From UBA3495 sp964629875 (GTDB lineage: Bacteria; Chloroflexota; Dehalococcoidia; Lucifugimonadales; UBA3495), in NCBI GenBank assembly GCA_964629875.1, contig CAZVRK010000008.1:26559-90558 (forward strand): a DNA stretch of 64,000 nt, given 5' to 3'. Positions 18,385 to 26,595 of this stretch are shown here, piece by piece. The position numbers were made by a program, and so were the translations under genes. The notes below the pieces were generated by a model. The model made no database searches. It saw only the letters and a list, made by a program, of their open reading frames with translations, and was not told where the DNA came from. The number at the start of each line of letters is the position of its first letter. The stretch's first letter is position 1.

Positions 18385-19434
18385 ATGGAATTCGGCATGT
18401 TCATGGAATTCGGCACTAGGACAGGTGCCTCGGAACAAGAAGCATTTTCAGAAGGTTTTTCATTAGTAGATGCCGCTGAATGCTGGGGGCTAGACGGAGC
18501 TTGGCTTGCTGAGCTACATTTCAATCCTGGCAGGTCAGTATTATCATCACCTATAACCATCGCCAGTTCCATAGCCACGCGTACAAAATCTCTCCGAATC
18601 GGCATGGCAGTATATGTCCTACCCTTAAACAACCCAATTCGCATTGCTGAAGAGGTAGCTACAATAGACCAAATCAGCGAAGGTCGGTTTGAATTAGGCA
18701 TAGGCAGGAGCGGATTTCCGAGAGCCTATGACGTTTATGGGATACCTTACGACGAGAGCAGAGCTAGGTTCGATGAAGCCCTGCAAATTCTAATAAAATG
18801 CTGGACTGGACCCGAATTTAGTTACGACGGTAATTTCTACCAGATAACCAATGCACAGCCCACACCACAGCCCTACCAAAAGCCGCACCCACCTGTAAGA
18901 ATAGCAGCTACTACACCAGAAACTTTCACTAGATTAGGAGAGCAAGGCTGGCCAATTTTCGTAGGTCTAAGAGGGATGGATATCCATGAATTGTCGGAAA
19001 ATATCAAGGTATATAGAAAAGCCTGGTCTGATTCGGGACACCCCGGCCAGGGAAAAGTCTCATTAAGAATGCCAGTATATGCCGCTGACACCGACCAAAT
19101 CGCCGCCGATGAAGCCTACGAAAGTATTAGTTCGTATTTTGGCAGAATGGGGACACTATATAGAGAATCTGCTGGTTCTTCAGGAATTAATGCCACAGAA
19201 TTACGGGATAATAGAGCGGCTCGATTAGCAGCGCTGTCTTATGAAGAGATGCTCGATACCAAGGTAGCCTTTGGAAGCTCCAGCTCTCTGATAGAAAAAT
19301 TTCAACATCTTGAAGAGATCCTCGGTGTCAACGGTATAGTAGCAGAACTAAATCCTGGAGGTCTCATCCCATCGGACAGGGTGTTAAACAGCTTGAAATT
19401 GATAACCCATAAGATAATGCCTAGTTTCAAATAA
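18385..19434 (+). CDS. LLM-class flavin-dependent oxidoreductase
   Basis: 349-residue bacterial-luciferase-like TIM barrel enzyme using FMNH2 or F420H2. Recognised by WGLDGAWLAELHFNPG, a segment EEVATIDQISEGRFELGIGR (the typical A-x-L-D-x-L-S-x-G-R-x-x-x-G-x-G-R motif) and YDGNFYQ. The start ATG is preceded by a perfect AAGGAGG. First of three plus-strand genes (with 2-hydroxyacid dehydrogenase and quinone oxidoreductase) that look like a catabolic operon. The substrate is unknown; SAR202 genomes are known to carry many paralogues. Confidence 0.87.
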   Translation: MEFGMFMEFGTRTGASEQEAFSEGFSLVDAAECWGLDGAWLAELHFNPGRSVLSSPITIASSIATRTKSLRIGMAVYVLPLNNPIRIAEEVATIDQISEGRFELGIGRSGFPRAYDVYGIPYDESRARFDEALQILIKCWTGPEFSYDGNFYQITNAQPTPQPYQKPHPPVRIAATTPETFTRLGEQGWPIFVGLRGMDIHELSENIKVYRKAWSDSGHPGQGKVSLRMPVYAADTDQIAADEAYESISSYFGRMGTLYRESAGSSGINATELRDNRAARLAALSYEEMLDTKVAFGSSSSLIEKFQHLEEILGVNGIVAELNPGGLIPSDRVLNSLKLITHKIMPSFK

Positions 19435-19483
19435 AGAACACACCTAAACATCCTGGTCATATTGGCCAAATAGGAGACATATT

Positions 19484-20452
19484 TTGAAAGTCGCAATTTT
19501 GGATGACTATCAATCTGTAGCAAAGGATATGGCCGACTGGAAAAGCCTTTCAGGTACAGATGTCGAGTTTTTTTCAGACCACATATCAGAAGATCAAGAG
19601 CTCGTCAGACGACTAAAACCTTTTGACATCATCATGGGCATGCGGGAGCGGACGCCTTTTCCCAAGAGCCTAATTGACCAACTACCTAATTTGAAACTCC
19701 TGATCACTAGCGGTGCGCGAAACGCGTCATTTGACTTGGAAGCCGCCACAAACCACGGAATTCTAGTATGCGGCACACAAGGTTCGGGAGAAGGCCCAAC
19801 AGAGTTAACGTGGGGACTAATACTCGCATTATTACGAAATATACCTCAAGAAGACAGACTCACACGGGAAGGCAAATGGGGAACATCAGTTGGTATAGGA
19901 TTAAAAGGTAAAACAATTGGATTGTTAGGCTTAGGACACATAGGATCACTCGTCGCTAAAGTAGCTGACGCATTTGGAATGAATGTTGTGGCATGGAGCC
20001 AGAATCTTACACCAGAACGTGCTGCCGAATGCAATGCTAAGTTAGTATCAAAAACAGAGTTATTCGAACTATCCGACATTCTATCTATACACGTCAGATT
20101 AAGTGACCGAACGAGAGGATTAGTTGGTGAGGCTGAGCTGAATCTAATGAAGGCAACATCATACTTAATCAACATTTCGCGTGGCCCCATAGTAGACGAA
20201 GATGCATTAATATCACATCTCAAGTCTCAAAAATTAGCTGGTGCGGGGTTAGATACTTTTGATGTAGAACCACTTAGTCCAAATCATCCGTTGATGTCCC
20301 TGTCGAACGTAGTGTTGACACCTCACATTGGATACGTAACACAAGAAGGATACACAGCTTTCTATCAAGGGGTGGTAGAAAACATCAAGGCTTTTATATC
20401 GGGAGAACCCATAAGAGTTATAAACCAAGAAGTCTTAAACAAGAAAAATTAA
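19484..20452 (+). CDS. D-2-hydroxyacid dehydrogenase family protein
   Basis: 322 residues, D-isomer-specific 2-hydroxyacid dehydrogenase. NAD motif GLLGLGHIGSLVA (~147-159), catalytic Arg region ISRGPIVDEDAL, Glu in LDTFDVEPL and His in TPHIGYVT. The sequence opens KVAILDDYQ, common in the D-3-phosphoglycerate-dehydrogenase-like subgroup. Start is TTG with AGGAGA upstream. Ten bases separate it from the next gene. Likely acts on a small D-hydroxy- or keto-acid made or used by its operon neighbours; not specifiable. Confidence 0.87.
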   Translation: MKVAILDDYQSVAKDMADWKSLSGTDVEFFSDHISEDQELVRRLKPFDIIMGMRERTPFPKSLIDQLPNLKLLITSGARNASFDLEAATNHGILVCGTQGSGEGPTELTWGLILALLRNIPQEDRLTREGKWGTSVGIGLKGKTIGLLGLGHIGSLVAKVADAFGMNVVAWSQNLTPERAAECNAKLVSKTELFELSDILSIHVRLSDRTRGLVGEAELNLMKATSYLINISRGPIVDEDALISHLKSQKLAGAGLDTFDVEPLSPNHPLMSLSNVVLTPHIGYVTQEGYTAFYQGVVENIKAFISGEPIRVINQEVLNKKN

Positions 20453-20461
20453 GGAGTCAGC

Positions 20462-21430
20462 ATGAAAGCGGTAAGAATAAGAGAATATGGAGGACTAGAG
20501 GTACTTAAATGGGAGGAGGCAGATGTTCCGACTCCCCGACCACATCAAGTTTTGATCAAAGTAGAATCCTCTGGAGTCAATTATGCTGATATCATGCGAC
20601 GACAAGGAAATTATCCAGGTCCTGAATTACCTGCTACCTTGGGGCTAGAAGCCGCCGGTATCATTGAAGCTATAGGATCTGATGTATCATCTCCTCTTCA
20701 GATTGGACAGAGAGTAATGGGTATGGGACCTCAGGGAAATGCCGAATATGTAGCAATCAACGCTAATCTAGTGTTCCCCTATCCAGACAATGTAGACCCA
20801 CAAGTCGCAGGAGGAATGCCAATCGTATTCTTGACAGCTTATCATCTACTTAGAAGCAGAGGCCAGATGCAATCGGGAGACAATGTGCTAATCCAAGCAG
20901 GTGCCTCCGGTGTTGGTACAGTAGCAACACAGATGGCACATACTTGGGGCGCCAAAGTAATAACCACAGCTTCAACAACAGATAAACTTGAACTGAGCAA
21001 ATCTCTAGGGGCAGATGAAACTATTAACTATACTGAAGAAGATTTTGAGCAAAAAGTGATGGAGATTACAGAAGGTAAAGGAGTACAACTAATACTAGAA
21101 TCCGTAGGAGGCTCGGTACTGGAAAAAAGTGTAAAGTGCGTAGCGCCATATGGACAACTAATAAGCTACGGCAACGCATCCGGAGTCACAGCGAACATCC
21201 CATCAACTGACTTCACATCGGCGAATCGTCGGATTACTGGCTTTAGCATGGGACGCTCTCCAGTAGGAACTTTAGACCACGAATCAGCTATGAAGGAACT
21301 AACCCCCATGATCGCATCAGGAAGTCTAAGGTTGATAGTAGATCAGATACAACCCATGGCCGAGGTAGCTAAAGCCCACGAACATCTTTCCAATCGCGGC
21401 ACTCGCGGCAAAGTGATACTCATTCCTTAG
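20462..21430 (+). CDS. Quinone oxidoreductase-like MDR dehydrogenase
   Basis: 322-residue zinc-independent medium-chain dehydrogenase/reductase of the NADPH:quinone reductase type. GroES-like N-terminal domain (SSGVNYADIMRRQGNYPGP), then the NADPH motif QAGASGVGTVATQMA and LGADETINYTEEDF. Metal-binding Cys/His residues of zinc alcohol dehydrogenases are absent. AAGGAG sits 7 nt before the ATG. Third gene of the 18385 operon, followed by an intrinsic terminator. Confidence 0.88.
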   Translation: MKAVRIREYGGLEVLKWEEADVPTPRPHQVLIKVESSGVNYADIMRRQGNYPGPELPATLGLEAAGIIEAIGSDVSSPLQIGQRVMGMGPQGNAEYVAINANLVFPYPDNVDPQVAGGMPIVFLTAYHLLRSRGQMQSGDNVLIQAGASGVGTVATQMAHTWGAKVITTASTTDKLELSKSLGADETINYTEEDFEQKVMEITEGKGVQLILESVGGSVLEKSVKCVAPYGQLISYGNASGVTANIPSTDFTSANRRITGFSMGRSPVGTLDHESAMKELTPMIASGSLRLIVDQIQPMAEVAKAHEHLSNRGTRGKVILIP

Positions 21431-21443
21431 TAAAATAGAAGGC

Positions 21444-21481
21444 GGGGTGTAGTAAACGCATTAAGAATGGGACTACACCCC
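21444..21481. terminator. Bidirectional terminator between convergent genes
   Basis: Ten-base stem GGGGTGTAGT (21444-21453) with ACTACACCCC (21472-21481), followed on the plus strand by a T-rich stretch. It lies between the quinone oxidoreductase stop and the minus-strand small gene. Confidence 0.7.
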
Positions 21482-21497
21482 AATTATTTTAGCCAGT

Positions 21498-21758
21498 CTA
21501 TTCTTCAGATTCTGAAATTAAACCCATCTTCAACTGGTTTATCCACCACCACAAACGATCCCAAACTATCCTTCTCTCCGAGTCAGTAAGTCCTCTCCCC
21601 AAATGGTCCCGACAAGCAACAACTCCTTGCCCTGCCAAGTGACCCCAACTACCCGGCTCATTTCTAAACAGACCAACAACGCTCTGCCGATTTTGGCTTA
21701 ACACATTTATTAGGATCTCATTCAAATCAGAATCATTTAGTTCGGGATTTGATGACAT
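21498..21758 (-). CDS. Hypothetical protein downstream of thiS
   Basis: 86 residues, helical, Trp-rich in its second half (RLWWWINQL), acidic ends. Not recognised. Its ATG lies inside the C-terminal extension of thiS, overlapping it by 22 bp, with GGAGG about 11 nt upstream. It is the last gene of thiG-thiE-thiS-orf. The overlap makes translational coupling to thiS likely. No function assigned. Confidence 0.6.
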   Translation of the reverse strand: MSSNPELNDSDLNEILINVLSQNRQSVVGLFRNEPGSWGHLAGQGVVACRDHLGRGLTDSERRIVWDRLWWWINQLKMGLISESEE

Positions 21759-21970
21759 ACTAAAGGCAACCCTCCACCAACAGGGCGAACTATTTCCAAC
21801 AGGTCGCCATTGGATAGTTTAATCTGGGCAAAGTTTGCTTTTTGGACGACCTCTCCGTTATACCCTACAGCAACAAATTTAAGATCCACATCTATAGTCA
21901 ACAAATAGGTTTCCAAAGAACTATTATCTTCCGCCTGGCGTGGTTTTCCATTAACTGTAAGATCAATCAA
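21737..21970 (-). CDS. thiS: Sulfur carrier protein ThiS with C-terminal extension
   Basis: Beta-grasp sulfur carrier that, as a C-terminal thiocarboxylate, gives sulfur to ThiG for the thiazole of thiamine. Standard features: LTVNGKPRQ at the N-terminus and EIVRPVGGG at residues 59-67. Unlike ordinary ThiS, which ends at the glycines, the frame runs ten residues further (LPLVCHQIPN). The codon after the third Gly is TTG, one base from TAG. As encoded it could not be adenylated unless trimmed. Start TTG with AGGA upstream. The activating ThiF-like enzyme may be the one at 44608. Confidence 0.85.
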   Translation of the reverse strand: MIDLTVNGKPRQAEDNSSLETYLLTIDVDLKFVAVGYNGEVVQKANFAQIKLSNGDLLEIVRPVGGGLPLVCHQIPN

Positions 21971-22008
21971 TTATTGCTGTCCTAACATAGAAGGTATAGG
22001 CATTGTAG

Positions 22009-22647
22009 TCATATAACACTATCATACAACACAGTCTTTAGTCTCTTGGCTGCTTCAAAAGGATCAGGGGAGCCCAACACACTGTCTATCACTGCAACTC
22101 CAGATGCACCGGCATCTACTACAAGTCGCGCATTATCTGGCGTAATCCCACCGATACCCAATATTGGGATAGACACTTCACCAGAATCTTTCATAGCTCG
22201 TATTAAATTCGGACCTTCAGGCAATTTACCAGGGTGAGAATTTGTCGCGAACATAGTACCAGCTATCAAAAAGTCTACCCCTTCTTTTTGAGCTATTATG
22301 GCGCTGTGAACACTATGTACTGATTTACCGATAAGGGCATCTGAGCCAATAACGGCTCGGACTTGTTCTATTGGCTCACTCGTCTCTGGTAAATGCACTC
22401 CGATTGCCCGATCCTTTGCGATTTGGACATGCCCATTTACCAAAATGTGTGTTGGCTTCTGCACCCTCTCGATAATTACACGAGTCAGATATTCCAGCAT
22501 TTCCTCTTCAAGATCTTTTTCTCGAATCTGAATCATATCTGCCCCTCCGCTGACCGCGCTAGCTAAACTATCCACTAGAGTATCTAGCTGATATCTTTGG
22601 GAGTCAGTTACTATACAGAGGCACGGCAATCGCAAAAGCTCTTTCAC
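22009..22647 (-). CDS. thiE: Thiamine-phosphate synthase
   Basis: Joins HMP-pyrophosphate to thiazole phosphate to make thiamine phosphate. TIM barrel with GADMIQIREKDLEE (substrate and phosphate contacts), GIGGITPDN phosphate-binding loop and GASGVAVIDS. 212 residues, normal. Six bp after thiG and 38 bp before thiS. Confidence 0.94.
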   Translation of the reverse strand: MKELLRLPCLCIVTDSQRYQLDTLVDSLASAVSGGADMIQIREKDLEEEMLEYLTRVIIERVQKPTHILVNGHVQIAKDRAIGVHLPETSEPIEQVRAVIGSDALIGKSVHSVHSAIIAQKEGVDFLIAGTMFATNSHPGKLPEGPNLIRAMKDSGEVSIPILGIGGITPDNARLVVDAGASGVAVIDSVLGSPDPFEAAKRLKTVLYDSVI

Positions 22648-22653
22648 TGCTAA

Positions 22654-23433
22654 TCAGCCAGGCTGCGGAACATCAGATGTTGGGCTGCTCGCATTAGCAT
22701 AATTTCTAGTAGGGATTCTCCCCGCTAAGTAAGCCTTACGGCCCGCCTCCACCCCCAGTTTGAAAGCCTCACCCATAAGAGCAGGATCCTCAGCCTGCGC
22801 TATTGCAGTATTAACTAACACCGCATCTGCCCCTATCTCTAAAGCTTTGGAAGCGTCCGAGGGAACCGCCAAGCCTGCATCTACTACAACAGGAACGTTC
22901 GCTCGTTCGATTATTATCCTTACTTCCTCTACTGTATGTATGCCTTGGCCAGAACCAATAGCCGATCCGAGAGGCATCACCGTAGCACACCCTACCTCTT
23001 CAAGTCTCAAAGCTAACATAGGGTCAGCGTGTATGTAAGGCAGGACCGTAAATCCTTCCAATACCAGTTGCCTAGCTGCCTCTAGAGTTGCAGCAGGATC
23101 TGGAAATAAGTATTTGGGATCAGGGATAACTTCTAGCTTAACAAAATCTGTCTTCGCCACTTCCCTACCCAATTTTGCAACGAAGACCGCCTCTTCAACC
23201 GTTTGACACCCGGCTGTATTAGGTAAAATATTATATTTATCCCAGTCAATATAATCTAAAATAGTCTTCTCATTTGGATTATCTAAATCCAATCGCCTTA
23301 TAGCTACCGTCACCATCTCTGTCCCAGACGATTCCAACGCCTGAACCATATCTTCCATACTTCGGTATCTACCCGTCCCAACTATCAATCGAGATTTAAA
23401 AGTTTTCCCGCCTATAACCAAATCATCAGACAT
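22654..23433 (-). CDS. thiG: Thiazole synthase
   Basis: Builds the thiazole phosphate ring from deoxyxylulose-phosphate, glycine imine (or iminoglycine) and ThiS thiocarboxylate. Typical start IGGKTFKSRLIVGTGRY, the catalytic Lys in FVKLEVIPDPKYLFPD, and PVVVDAGLAVPSDA with GADAVLVNTAIA. 259 residues. AAGGAG precedes the ATG. First gene of thiG-thiE-thiS. No TPP riboswitch core is visible upstream; instead there is a promoter with a dyad and a strong hairpin. Confidence 0.95.
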   Translation of the reverse strand: MSDDLVIGGKTFKSRLIVGTGRYRSMEDMVQALESSGTEMVTVAIRRLDLDNPNEKTILDYIDWDKYNILPNTAGCQTVEEAVFVAKLGREVAKTDFVKLEVIPDPKYLFPDPAATLEAARQLVLEGFTVLPYIHADPMLALRLEEVGCATVMPLGSAIGSGQGIHTVEEVRIIIERANVPVVVDAGLAVPSDASKALEIGADAVLVNTAIAQAEDPALMGEAFKLGVEAGRKAYLAGRIPTRNYANASSPTSDVPQPG

Positions 23434-23453
23434 TTTATATCTCCTTGAACACT

Positions 23454-23495
23454 GATATAAGGACCGCCGACATAAATGCCGGCGGTCCTTATATC
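23454..23495. other. 16-bp perfect hairpin in the thiG leader
   Basis: Arms at 23454-23469 and 23480-23495, GC-rich core GGACCGCCG, 10-nt loop, ending about nine bases before the SD of thiG. There is no T run, so a simple terminator is unlikely; it may affect translation or mRNA stability. Confidence 0.55.
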
Positions 23496-23606
23496 ATATT
23501 AGTTTCTCTCTATTATTCTGAGCCAACCCATTTGTCGTAAAGTTATTCATCCTTATCATACGGACTCATGATGATATTGCTATACACATTACCGTCGCTT
23601 CGGCCC

Positions 23607-23635
23607 AGCTTAGCACCCGGCATATGCTAAGTCAA
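23607..23635 (-). promoter_or_regulatory. Candidate thiGES promoter with internal dyad
   Basis: On minus: TTGACT (23635-23630), 17-nt spacer, TAAGCT (23612-23607). An inverted repeat CTTAGCA-N9-TGCTAAG (23609-23631) spans the spacer and both boxes, a natural operator position. Confidence 0.5.
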
Positions 23636-23669
23636 CGCAGATACAACTCATGTAAAATTAGTCCTGCCG

Positions 23670-24341
23670 CTATAGCTCATACTCTTTAACGACATCAGTC
23701 ACTATCAAACGGGCCATAGTAATCGACTGAACTTCTTCTACGGTCCATCCAGGCGCTATTTCTTTTAAAACCAAACCTTCGTATGTTGGAGCCATTACAG
23801 CAATGTCGGTCACTATCAATGACACACATTCTTTACCGGTGATAGGGAAAGTACACTCATCTACTATTTTTGAATTATCACTACGATCAGTATGTTCCAT
23901 AGCTACGATTACCTGTTTTGCACCTGCGGCCAAATCCATCGCACCACCAATGTTACCGACACCTCTTTCTGGCAACATCCAGTTAGCGAGATCTCCTCTT
24001 GCCGACACTTGATGTGCCCCAAGGACCGTGACATCAACATGTCCTCCTCTTATCATCGCAAATCCATCAACTGAACTGAAAAAGGCCATGCCAGGAACAG
24101 CGGCCAAGAATTGACCTCCAGCATTGATCAAGTCAATATCCTGACTATCTTCATCAGCTAGAGGACCACAATTCAGAACCCCACTTTCGCTATGGTAAAA
24201 GACAATACTATCGTCAGATACAAAGGTAGAAACGAGAGTTGGGATACCTATTCCCAGATTTACATATCCGCCGTCTGGCAATTCTTTTGCAACCCGCATT
24301 GCCACTACTTCTCTAGGTAATCTTTCTTTATTTTCGATCAT
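23670..24341 (-). CDS. CoA-transferase family I, subunit B
   Basis: Beta subunit of a 3-oxoacid-type CoA-transferase (ScoB/PcaJ/AtoA family). VNLGIGIPTLV near residue 27 and YHSESGVLNCGP with the catalytic Glu (E52) that carries CoA as a thioester. GGHVDVTVLGAHQV and KQVIVAMEH match the family. ATG at 24341 is preferred over a GTG three codons earlier. Last gene of the A | B-A | B cluster, 24 bp after the fusion. Substrate unknown. Confidence 0.88.
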   Translation of the reverse strand: MIENKERLPREVVAMRVAKELPDGGYVNLGIGIPTLVSTFVSDDSIVFYHSESGVLNCGPLADEDSQDIDLINAGGQFLAAVPGMAFFSSVDGFAMIRGGHVDVTVLGAHQVSARGDLANWMLPERGVGNIGGAMDLAAGAKQVIVAMEHTDRSDNSKIVDECTFPITGKECVSLIVTDIAVMAPTYEGLVLKEIAPGWTVEEVQSITMARLIVTDVVKEYEL

Positions 24342-24365
24342 TAAGTTCACATTAATCCACGATAA

Positions 24366-25745
24366 TTATTCATAGGGAGAGAAATCGGTGGGTCTAATAA
24401 CTATTCGATCTATATATATCCCAGGGGTCACAATTTCGTCTGGATCCAAATCGCCGACTTCCACTACTTCATCAACTTCTACAATAGTTACGTCAGCAGC
24501 AGGTGCCATAACTGGGTTGAAGTTTCTTGACGTACCCTTGTAGATTACATTACCCAGTTTGTCCGCTTTATAACCTCTTATAAGACAAAAATCAGCTCTT
24601 AGTCCCTTTTCCAATATGTATTCTTTGCCATTAATTACCCTAGACTCTTTACCTTCTGCTATTAGCGTGCCCACTCCTGTCGGAGTGAAGAAAGCCGATA
24701 TACCGGAACCACCTGAACGCAATCGTTCTGCCAGAGTCCCTTGAGGTACTAGCTCTAATTCAACATCCCCTCTTCTATAAGCCAATTCAAAGGCAGTAGG
24801 GCGAGAAGCAGAAGGTGATACTGGATAAGATGCAACAGCTTTTGACACCTGACCATTATCTATCAACAATGTATGATCAATAGCCTGTTGGCCAGATGGT
24901 GTCCCAAAATTTACCACTCTGGCTATTCCGGCAGTGTTGCCAATGATCGTAAGTCCCGTAGCTCCATGATCTCGCAAAGACACTAACAAATAGTGGGGCA
25001 TACCCCCAGGCCCCGCAAACCCATCAATCATAACTGTAGCTCCATCAGGCAAATCAGACATCGCTGAAATACCTGTGTCATACACTTTGGATATCTCTCC
25101 TTTTGCTTCGGAACCAAATGTAATATTTGTCAGTGACGGTGCAATTTCGATCGGCATGCCCTGAATGGTAGTCAACTCATCAACAGACCAACCCTCAGCT
25201 AACTCTTTTAAGATGAAACGATTGTCAATTATATCCAAAACAGCGATATCGGTAATAATCATATCCACACAAGCAATACCATCAGGAGCCACACTGCATT
25301 TATCTTTTAATACACTTTCACCCTTATCATTGAAATGTTTTGCAACTGCTATTACTCGTTTAGGATTATTAAGTAAATCGACTGACCAACCAGGAGCTTC
25401 GAGGCCAGTTGTGCTAAGGGTGGACACCGAAACCATATCTCCCGATGCAGTAACCTCTCCAGCTTCTACAATAGCAATATCGACATGTCCTCCGTGCATC
25501 ATTGCAGCGACATCACTGATGCTATGGAAAGAACTTCCATGTTTGTTCCCAAAAGAGTCACTTGAAAACGTTGTGGGGGTCAGTTCCCCGTCTTCATCTA
25601 TCAGCCACGCATGGGGGTCATATGATAAACGTTTGCCGATAGCATTTGGCAATCCACTCCCGACAGAGACAAGCTGCCCTGGTAACATTTCTCTCTTTAT
25701 CCGAAGTGCTAATGCATCTAAATCTAGTGTTTTCTTCTCAATCAT
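24366..25745 (-). CDS. Fused CoA-transferase, B domain followed by A domain
   Basis: 459 residues made of two CoA-transferase family I halves in the order B-A. Residues ~1-205 are subunit B-like: SGLPNAIGKRL, then IDEDGEL, where E51 aligns with the catalytic Glu of SESG, and GGHVDIAIVEAGEV. After a short linker, ~220-459 are subunit A-like: IDGFAGPGGMPHYLL, LELVPQGTLAERLRSGGSG and GLRADFCLIRGYKADKLGN. Known fusions such as mammalian SCOT run A-B, the reverse. It lies between separate A and B genes, so the cluster looks like two A-B operons joined by an internal gene fusion. Catalytic Glu retained, so probably active. Confidence 0.88.
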   Translation of the reverse strand: MIEKKTLDLDALALRIKREMLPGQLVSVGSGLPNAIGKRLSYDPHAWLIDEDGELTPTTFSSDSFGNKHGSSFHSISDVAAMMHGGHVDIAIVEAGEVTASGDMVSVSTLSTTGLEAPGWSVDLLNNPKRVIAVAKHFNDKGESVLKDKCSVAPDGIACVDMIITDIAVLDIIDNRFILKELAEGWSVDELTTIQGMPIEIAPSLTNITFGSEAKGEISKVYDTGISAMSDLPDGATVMIDGFAGPGGMPHYLLVSLRDHGATGLTIIGNTAGIARVVNFGTPSGQQAIDHTLLIDNGQVSKAVASYPVSPSASRPTAFELAYRRGDVELELVPQGTLAERLRSGGSGISAFFTPTGVGTLIAEGKESRVINGKEYILEKGLRADFCLIRGYKADKLGNVIYKGTSRNFNPVMAPAADVTIVEVDEVVEVGDLDPDEIVTPGIYIDRIVIRPTDFSPYE

Positions 25746-25765
25746 TTGCCGATCCTACTATTGCT

Positions 25766-26452
25766 TTATGGCTCTATAGATTTAATTAATCGATTCACAA
25801 AAATACCAGGAGTTACAATTAATTCTGGATCCAAATCTCCAACCTCGCAAATATCCCTGACCTCGGCAATAGTTATGTTCGCTGCCATAGCCATGACAGG
25901 ACCCCAATTTCTTGCCCTTCCTTTATATATTAGGTTACCCAAGTCATCGGCTCGTTGCGCGCCGATCAGAGCAAAATCTCCTCTTAAAGCCTCAAGATAA
26001 AGACATTGCTCACCGTCAATATCTTGAGTTTCGTATCTATTAGATAAGGACGTGCCTACTCCGACAGGAGCAAACACACCACCTAATCCAGCGCCACCCG
26101 CTCGGAGTTTTTCAGCTAAGATCCCTTGTGGTATTACTTCTATCGACAAGTCCCCTGAATTCCATTGTGATTCGAGTAAGCCACCTCTATTCCGGTAAAA
26201 CGGAAATGCAGTTATTAGACGTGCAATCTGGCCTTTTTCTATAAGCGGATCTAAGACGGTAATTGGCTGATCATTATAATCGGCACAAGGAGAAAATACA
26301 CACACCAATCCTGATATATCTTTTTCCGCAATTGCCTTAATCAAAGTGTTCGGTATTCCGTTTAGCGAAACACCTCCTATCAGCAAGGTAGCTCCACTAC
26401 ATACATCCGCTAAAGCATTTTCCGCTGAGGCATACACTTTCTTAGCCGGCAT
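25766..26452 (-). CDS. CoA-transferase family I, subunit A
   Basis: Alpha subunit: VYASAENALADVCSGATLLIG, GIPNTLIKAI (CoA-binding region), VIPQGILAEKLRAGGAGLGG and the C-terminal ELIVTPGIFVNRLI. I prefer the ATG at 26452 (GGAG 5 nt upstream); an ATG five codons earlier at 26467 is possible. First gene of the three-gene cluster, 20 bp ahead of the B-A fusion. Substrate pair (for example succinyl-CoA and a 3-oxoacid) not determinable. Confidence 0.88.
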   Translation of the reverse strand: MPAKKVYASAENALADVCSGATLLIGGVSLNGIPNTLIKAIAEKDISGLVCVFSPCADYNDQPITVLDPLIEKGQIARLITAFPFYRNRGGLLESQWNSGDLSIEVIPQGILAEKLRAGGAGLGGVFAPVGVGTSLSNRYETQDIDGEQCLYLEALRGDFALIGAQRADDLGNLIYKGRARNWGPVMAMAANITIAEVRDICEVGDLDPELIVTPGIFVNRLIKSIEP

Positions 26453-26525
26453 GGCATCTCCATTCAATCCTAATGCAGATCATACAATACTCGTAACTTT
26501 TTTGTCCGGAAATCTAGCGCTTTCT

Positions 26526-26558
26526 AAAAATAGCCGCCCCGCTGTTGCGGGACGGCTA
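26526..26558 (-). terminator. Intrinsic terminator of groES-groEL
   Basis: On minus: 12-base stem TAGCCGTCCCGC / GCGGGGCGGCTA (one U-G pair), loop AACA, followed by TTTTT (26530-26526). The wobble pair is paired only in the minus-strand RNA, so it serves groEL. Confidence 0.82.
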
Positions 26559-26595
26559 TCACTAAACTCTAAACAAACTTAGTTACAGTTCTATA

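Noticed and set aside
23434..23669. TPP riboswitch ahead of thiG
   Set aside because: The conserved CTGAGA and ACCTGAT-type core sequences are absent on the minus strand.
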